Source: Russula earlei (lineage: Eukaryota; Basidiomycota; Agaricomycetes; Russulales; Russulaceae). From it: 64,000 bases of DNA. Positions 57,987 to 64,000 of this stretch are shown here, piece after piece; positions within the stretch are counted from its first letter, which is position 1, and each line of letters opens with the position of its first letter. Position numbers and translations under genes: made by a program. The notes beneath the pieces are model-generated. The model was not told the DNA's origin. It saw nothing but the letters and a program-made list of their open reading frames with translations, and searched no databases. The stretch is from positions 222,541-286,540 of the forward strand of contig JAGFNK010000016.1 in NCBI GenBank assembly GCA_025769875.1. Reading direction: 5' to 3'.

Positions 57987-59305
57987 TGTCATGAACCATT
58001 TCCTGGAGAGGGCCCTTGAAGGACCCTTCCTTATGAGAGGAAACCCAGCCTCTGTCATGAACCATTCTCTGGAGAGGGCCCTCGAAGGACCCTTCCTTAT
58101 GAGAGGAAACTGAGCCTCTATGGTGTCACCCTGTTCACATGAGCAAAAGGGGTGAGTAGAGGTGTCCACAATATTGCGCACACATTGTCACATGAGCAAT
58201 TCTCGGCACAATTGACATACAGCAAGCCCCACTTAATGGCAACCCTTTTAGCAATAAAGGACAGTATTAGGGCCTTCCTAAGGACCCTTTAGGACGACTC
58301 TAGGTGCCCTACAATAAGCACTGACACAGTATCAAAGACCCTACAATGTGTTATTAGACTAACTCTAATAACTATAGAACGAACTATAAGGCAATACTAA
58401 GGACCTTAATAGAAGTATTAGGGTCGACTCTAAGGACCCTAATAGAACTATATAAGGGGCCATATAAGATAACACTATTCCCTAACGCAAACTACAAGTC
58501 CTCAAATGACCAGCCCTAAACTAACTAACAGAAAATGAATCAGGTGCTTGCACATGTACTAAAGCAGTGAACACGTGGACAGTCTGAGGACTGTCTGCTA
58601 CTTTATTGAGCACTTATATACTACAAGAGAACTGCTAAATAGGGAACAAGTCATAACCTTGTTATCAAGCACAATAGAGTGATGAGTAAGAAGTCGGAGG
58701 GTGCTTACTGAGCATGCTCAGTCATGCTCAGTAAGCTGCTGAGTAAGAAGGCTTCTCTTGATGAGTAAGAGCTTTCACTGTCCACATGTTCACTGCTTTA
58801 GTGCACATGCGAGCACCTGATTCATTTTCTGTTAGTTAGTTTAGGGCCGGTCATTTGAGGACTTGTAGTTTGGTTAGGGAATAGTGTTATCTTATAAGGC
58901 CCTTATATAGTTCTATTAGGGTCCTTAGAGTCGACCCTAATACTTCTATTAAGGTCCTTAGTATTGCCCTATAGTTCATTCTATAGTTATTAGAGTTGGT
59001 CTAATAACGCGTTGTAGGGTCTTTGACACTAGGTTAGTGCCTATTGTAGAGCACCTAGAGTCATCCTAAAGGGTCCCTAGGAAGGCCCTAATACTGTCCT
59101 TTATTGCTAGAAGGGTTGCCCTTAAGTGGGGCTTGCTGTATGTCGATTGTGCCGAGAATTGCTCGCACGACAATGTGCGTGCAATATTGTGGACACCTCT
59201 ACTCACCCCTTTTGCTCATGTGAACAGGGTGACCCCATAGAGGCTGGGTTTCCTCCTATAAGGAAGGGTCCTTCAAGGGCCCTCTCTGGAGAATGGTTCA
59301 TGACA
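57987..59305. mobile_element. Two family A LTR halves fused head to head
   Basis: The first 66 bases of family A (57987-58052) are repeated at once; 58053-58580 is the forward 5' part of the LTR up to CACGTGGACAGT. From there the sequence is the reverse LTR (GACAGTCTGAGGACTGTC) running to GGTTCATGACA at 59305. The halves meet at a shared GGACAGT. The two flanks (GGGAG and CCTGT) do not match, so this is not a simple insertion. Confidence 0.85.
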
Positions 59306-59700
59306 CCTGTGCTAACCAGTTGACTCATCAAGTGTCTGACAACATTCCAACCGCTGGGTCTCCAGAGCCTCACACTCCTGACATCCAACTACTTTCCCTT
59401 CCCCAATCTTTTTCCCTTGTCCTGGGACTGTCTCCACCACCCAGACTTCCCCCCATTGCAGCTCTTCCCCTCCCAGGGACTTATACAGAGGATAACCCCT
59501 CCAACAACCAAGAAAACCTTCCCCCAGTCCTGTGTGGCTTCTTTGATCCTGCAGACTGTGCTGAGTACACCTTCCACCCCCACCAGTTCCAAGTTTACCG
59601 GGTCCAACAGAACAAAGTAGAATACTGGTGCCCTTTGGAGGAGGCAGGACAACGCGACACCCTCTCTTTCATCCCTACTATAGGTCACTTGCTCCAGTGA
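59306..59700 (+). pseudogene. Retroelement-like ORF with FHPHQ motif
   Basis: Open frame entered from the LTR: Pro/Ser-rich, then CGFFDPADCAEYTFHPHQF and EYWCPLEEAG. The second part matches the 36660-38422 frame (GFLDRPPCTAFRFHPHQY, EQWRPL). No initiator of its own is evident, and no known domain is recognised. Confidence 0.45.
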
Positions 59701-60000
59701 CCATCCACCAACACCTTTGTTTCCCGATTCTGGGCCAAAACCACCCACACTTTTGCGGTGTAAGGTGAGCCATATCGCTGGCCTCAGAACCACGTGCGGA
59801 CCACGTGTGATGCGTGATGCTCGGCCTCCTCCCACACCTTGCCTCCTTCCTCATATCGCATCGCCCAGTCCTCACCACTGACCATGTGCGCACGCCATGT
59901 GTTACCGAGTGGTTTGGGGTCCGGAAGATGCCGGAACACCTGAACTATGGACTGCACCGTTTGCATTATGCGTGCGTCAGATCTTGATCATTTATGTTCC
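59701..60000. other. No gene seen
   Basis: Mixed sequence between the FHPHQ frame and the LTR-like region. Short frames on both strands only. Confidence 0.4.
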
Positions 60001-60545
60001 TTGATATCACATTCGGAGCGCGTTGATCGTATCTTTCAGAAGATGTACTGAAGAAGCAATGAGTAGCATTGCTTCTGTCCCAGATGTTCCTGTACCGCCA
60101 CATACGTCGATTCCTTGATTGGGGAAGCACTTAATGCTTCCAGCACCGAGATCAGTTTACATAGAAGCAACCTCAGCTTCTATGAGCCATGTTTTGCTTC
60201 TATAGCACCGACTAGTACTACAGTAGTACAAACCTTATCCCTGTAGGGCTATATAAAGCCCCCAGTCGTAACAGTTGAGCCCTAAGCTCGACTTAGTTTG
60301 CCAATCCCAAACAGTTGACTCCTACCCCGTCTGCAGAGCCCCTCTCATCTTGTTGTCATACTCTAGAAGGATCTAACACTCCTTCCCCTCCACGAGTATT
60401 GCTTGCTTGACTCAAGCATATCTGCATTGGTAGGACGCGTTTATAGACGCGACCATTGATCTTATTTAAGGCACTTTGGAGCCTTAACATAAGTCGAGCT
60501 TCTATCACAGACATCGCTGTGAAAGCGAACCAGAAATAGGCAGGA
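60000..60545 (+). mobile_element. Probable 5' LTR/leader of the Gypsy element
   Basis: Contains a core promoter-like GGGCTATATAAAGCCCCC near 60247 about 350 bases before the gag frame, plus several GAAGC/GCTTC inverted pairs. LTR ends were not pinned, and the 3' LTR is outside the window. Confidence 0.45.
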
Positions 60546-60776
60546 AGCCTAAAGAGTAGGATCTAGTCATCATACGGTCAGCAACCTACGCTGAAGTAGT
60601 CAAGGGGGAGAATCTATACAGACCTCTCCACGACAAAAAGAAGGTGTACTACATGACTCTCGACTGAGCAGCACGGTTGGACACACGCATACTTCTGTAA
60701 AGACCCCTACTGTCATTGGCATAGACAGTGGTAAGAGGGCAGACAAGTCCCGACTCCCTAGGAAAGGCAGTGGCGA

Positions 60777-62668
60777 GTGGACAAACTGGAAATCGAAGGA
60801 GAACATAGCATACGCGTAAAGTTCAACCAGAAATCAAAGCAAGGAACCAAATTTGGTTGGTTCAAAGCTAGAGAGAGGGACGATCTACCCTCAGGAATCA
60901 AAGGAACTGCCATCTGGTGTTGGGCAGACCAGGAAGGGCCTAACAGATACGAGGTCTGATACAAAGGAAGCTACCTTCCTTGTGAATACATCAACGATCA
61001 GTGGTACTTTGTTGATTACCACAAAGGACGTCCCTACGCAGGAGAGGATGAAGACATCGACGAATATAAGGTCTTAGGTTTAGGAACCAAGACAGATCCT
61101 TATACTACTCATTGGGAACTCAGAAGCTCAGTAGTAGACGACCCAGCTCCATTGATACAAAAGTCATCAAGTGGAGAAACAGAACAGTCGGACCCTCCGA
61201 CTACAGATCAGAAAGCAGAAGCACCAGAAGTATTGGAGCTAGCTGAAAGACTAGAGCAGACAGTACACGTCTCGCCCATTGAACCAACAATCATTGAAGA
61301 ACCAGAAGAATCAGTCGAAATGGCTACCATTGCAGCAACGCAGACAGCCACCATTGCCACCCAGACAGCAGGTGGAAGAGCAGGGCCCACCATCGTAGTA
61401 AACCCTGGAGGAGGTCCACCCGGAGCAGGAGGACCACCTGGAGGTGGAGGAGTCCCCTTCGGACCCGGAGGTCCACCAGTACCAGGAGGAGGCCCACCTG
61501 GAGGAGGCCCTCTGGCAGGGGGACCACCAGCAGCACCTCCTGTAGGACCAGGGGCGAATCTGGCACCTCAGCCGGCACCAGGCCCCCATGGGGGCAACGG
61601 ATCTCTAAAAGGAGACCCTCCTGAAGTCTTCAAAGGAGACAGGAAAAAGACAAGTACTTTGTCCAGGATTTCAATCTATGGAATCTGCTCAACAGCGACA
61701 ACCCGACCATGACTATTCCAATGAAACGAGTAGCCCTAGCTCTCACCTACATCAAAGGAGAGAAAGTGCATGAATGGGTGGTCAATCAAACGAACCTGGT
61801 AGAAGCAAAAAGAAATGGGGACCCGCCGTCGCCCTATGCACCAGTGCAGCTAGATCCAACTGACATGCTCTTTTGGACCGAATTTGTGGATGACTTCTTC
61901 AGAGAATTCAAAGACACCACAGAGCCTGAAGACGCTTTCATGGAGCTACAACAACTGTCCATGTCTAAAGCAGCATCGCTGGATGACTATACCAGCAAGT
62001 TCCTCGTTCTGCTCAGTAAAGCAGGATGGGACCAGAATTCACCAGGAGCAGTAGAAGCCTACAAGGCTGGACTAATCACCTGGCTGGTGCGACGAATCTA
62101 CAATCGACCAGTCAGAGATATACCTGCCATCAATGATCTACGAGCATGGATCAATGCTGCCAGGGAAGAGCAGGCCAGAGACCAGCTCATGAAAGCCAAT
62201 ATTGGATCTGGAGGTGGATCGTTGACCACCAGGGAAAATCGCATGAAATCCCTACAGGTTGGGAAAAGGCGAAACCAAAGAGATCCGAATGCAATGGAAG
62301 TAGACTCAGTATCCACTGATGCAGCAAGGACCAAGCGACGTCCTCCTCTGACAGAGGAAAAGAAGAAACTGCTAGCAGAAGGGAAATGCTTCATCTGCAA
62401 GAAAGCAGGACATATCAGTCGGAACTGTCCAGACAAGGACAGAGTCAAGAAGAAATCAAGTAACCCAAGGGACAAAGGGAAAGCTCGAGCTCTGGAAACA
62501 GAGAAGGAGGACGACTCAGGGGATAGTGGAAATGAAAGCACTGTCTCCGGGCGATCTACATCTCCTCCTCCTATCTATAACAAGAGCTCCTCCTCGGTGT
62601 CCATAAAGAAGATGTCCACCAAACAAAAGGAGGACTTGTTGGAAGAACTGATGGAACAGGGTTTTTAG
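60777..62668 (+). pseudogene. Gypsy gag, with TGA and one frameshift
   Basis: Frame from 60777 (IRVKFNQKSKQGTKFGWF, GTAIWCWADQEG) meets TGA at 60957-60959, then continues in frame (YLPCEYINDQWYFVDY) into a Glu-rich and Gly/Pro-rich region (61380-61600). Near 61645 the frame changes, and the capsid part follows (KYFVQDFNLWNLLN, VALALTYIKGEKVHEWV, FREFKDTTEPEDAFMELQQL). The zinc knuckle CFICKKAGHISRNC is intact (62389-62430). gag ends with TAG at 62666-62668. The two lesions suggest the copy is inactive. Confidence 0.8.
62659..62665 (+). promoter_or_regulatory. -1 ribosomal frameshift heptamer GGGTTTT
   Basis: In the gag frame the codons are CAG GGT TTT TAG, so G-GGT-TTT is a canonical X-XXY-YYZ slippery site directly before the gag stop. 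A one-base backward slip reads TTA GGA ACA CCT, which is exactly the protease frame that continues downstream. Structure 3' of it was not tested. Confidence 0.7.
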
Positions 62669-64000
62669 GAACACCTAAGTCGACGGCCTGGCTTAGGAAG
62701 AATAGTGTGTTGCAAGTGTACATTAGAAGACTGAATGCTATGAATATTCCGTTCACCTTCGTCACTGCACACACAACGGCCGAGGAATCTGCTCTACTGG
62801 ACAGTGGAGCAACAGAGAACTTCATCGATCACTCAGCTTGGAAAAGACTGAAGATTGGGAAACAAGAACTACATGAACCCATGGTAGTACAAAATGTCGA
62901 CGGAACCCAGAATAAGCAGGGGGAACTCACCCATTACTGCTGGCTTCGTGTCCGATACAAGGAGAAGGAGAGCTTGCAAAGGTTCTATCTCACAGATTTA
63001 GGAACGGATCGGGTCATCCTGGGATATCCCTTCCTATATGAATTCGACCCCACCATCAACTGGAAGAAAGGACAGCTGATGGAAGGAACGTACAGATTGA
63101 GACTGCTCGATACAGGTACCTGGATCTCTACGTCGCAAAACTCCAAAAGCGAGCAAGAGATGAAAACCGACAATTGAAGAAAGGGGAAGCCATTTACCTA
63201 CAAAGGACGACTATTGCTCAGAAGTGGGCCCAGCAGTCGATTAAACCACAGGAAGGAGAAGATCCCTTGCCAATGTTCCAAAGCAATTCCACCGCTTTGC
63301 AGATGTCTTCTCAGAAGAGAAGTCCCAGAGGTTCCCACCACCAAGAGAACCAGACATGCAGATAGAGCTGTTACCTGACGCACCAAAGGAACTAAACTGC
63401 AAAGTGTACCCCCTAACACGAGATGAGCGAGAATACCTCAAGAAATTCCTAGCTGATGAAGTAGAGAAGCGATACATCACTCCAGGTCCATCCAGCTACA
63501 CATCTCCAGTGTTCTTCATTGGCAAGAAGGACAGCAAAGAGAAGAGGATCATTGTAGACTATCGACGACTAAATCAGTGGACCAGACGAGACAATGAACC
63601 TTTACCACATTGGAACAAGAGGTGGAAAGACTCCGAGGGAAAAAGGTCTTCTCCAAATTCGATATACGATGGGGATACAATAATGTGCGACTGGCAGAAG
63701 GAGATCGCTGGAAGGCAGCCTTCAAGACGCCATATGGAACATACCTGCCCAATGTCATGTATTTTGGGCTCAAGAACGCACCAGCCTTCTTTACTAGGCT
63801 GATGAGAAGAGACTTAGTGGACTGGCTGGACCGATGGGCAGAATACACGGTCAACTATCTGGATGACTTTGGAATTGCCACGGGGGACAGTCCTGAACAA
63901 CTAGAAATCCATGAGCAATGTATCAATGAACTACTCATGCTGATGCAGAAGAAGTCATACTTCCTGAAACCCCAGAAGTGCCAGTTCATGGTGCGAAAAC
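62666..64000 (+). pseudogene. Gypsy protease and reverse transcriptase (pol), truncated by window end
   Basis: Protease: SALLDSGATENFIDHSAWKR and DRVILGYPFLYEFDP. The frame stops at 63175. Later frames give KKGEAIYLQRTTIAQKWAQQ, FADVFSEEKSQRFPP and the reverse transcriptase start IELLPDAPKELNCKVYPL, YTSPVFFIGKKD and IIVDYRRLNQWT. Near 63610 one T is missing (CCACATTGG). After this shift the sequence reads FSKFDIRWGYNNVRL, FGLKNAPAFFTRLM and YTVNYLDDFGIAT, with the YLDD catalytic box. At least three frame lesions make it inactive. RNase H and integrase would lie beyond the window. Confidence 0.85.

Noticed and set aside
57906..58181. Open frame across the LTR start on the - strand
   Set aside because: It repeats at every family A LTR copy (14560, 59126) and is part of the LTR, not a gene.

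Overview
The window looks like nuclear DNA of a basidiomycete fungus, probably an Agaricomycete. Genes carry many short introns (about 38-75 nt; one gene has 11), exons can be as small as 17-18 nt, and each spliced protein I could read resembles fungal families. Exon boundaries were derived by hand from GT-AG sites, reading-frame continuity and family similarity, so they are predictions.
Layout: (1) 0-13.4 kb, host genes: an FHA-domain gene divergent from an XLF-type end-joining factor gene, a long tract without recognised genes (3.2-8.5 kb), a MIM1/TOM13-type outer-membrane biogenesis gene, a cytochrome b5-acyl-CoA dehydrogenase fusion ending in a peroxisomal AKL signal, and a zinc-binding/LysM gene with an in-frame stop. 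(2) 13.6-42.6 kb, a transposon graveyard: degraded Gypsy and Copia fragments, a large palindrome (22.3-25.8 kb), Tc1/mariner-type remnants and many solo LTRs, most with intact 5-bp target duplications. (3) 42.8-50.1 kb, a second gene island: selenoprotein O homologue (Cys form), a Ca3427/SsuA-like binding-protein-fold gene with a one-base frameshift, an F-box gene and the start of another possible gene. (4) 50.2-64 kb, repeats again: low-complexity inverted copies, a 10/20-bp minisatellite, more solo LTRs, a broken pogo-type transposase, and the 5' two thirds of a Gypsy element whose gag ends on a -1 frameshift heptamer.
The host genes do not form an obvious single pathway. The most striking content is structural: eleven target-duplication-verified solo LTRs from six families, a 1.55-kb-arm palindrome with internal subrepeats, LTR families that share one hairpin module, and several short-motif arrays that may be transposase-binding subterminal repeats.
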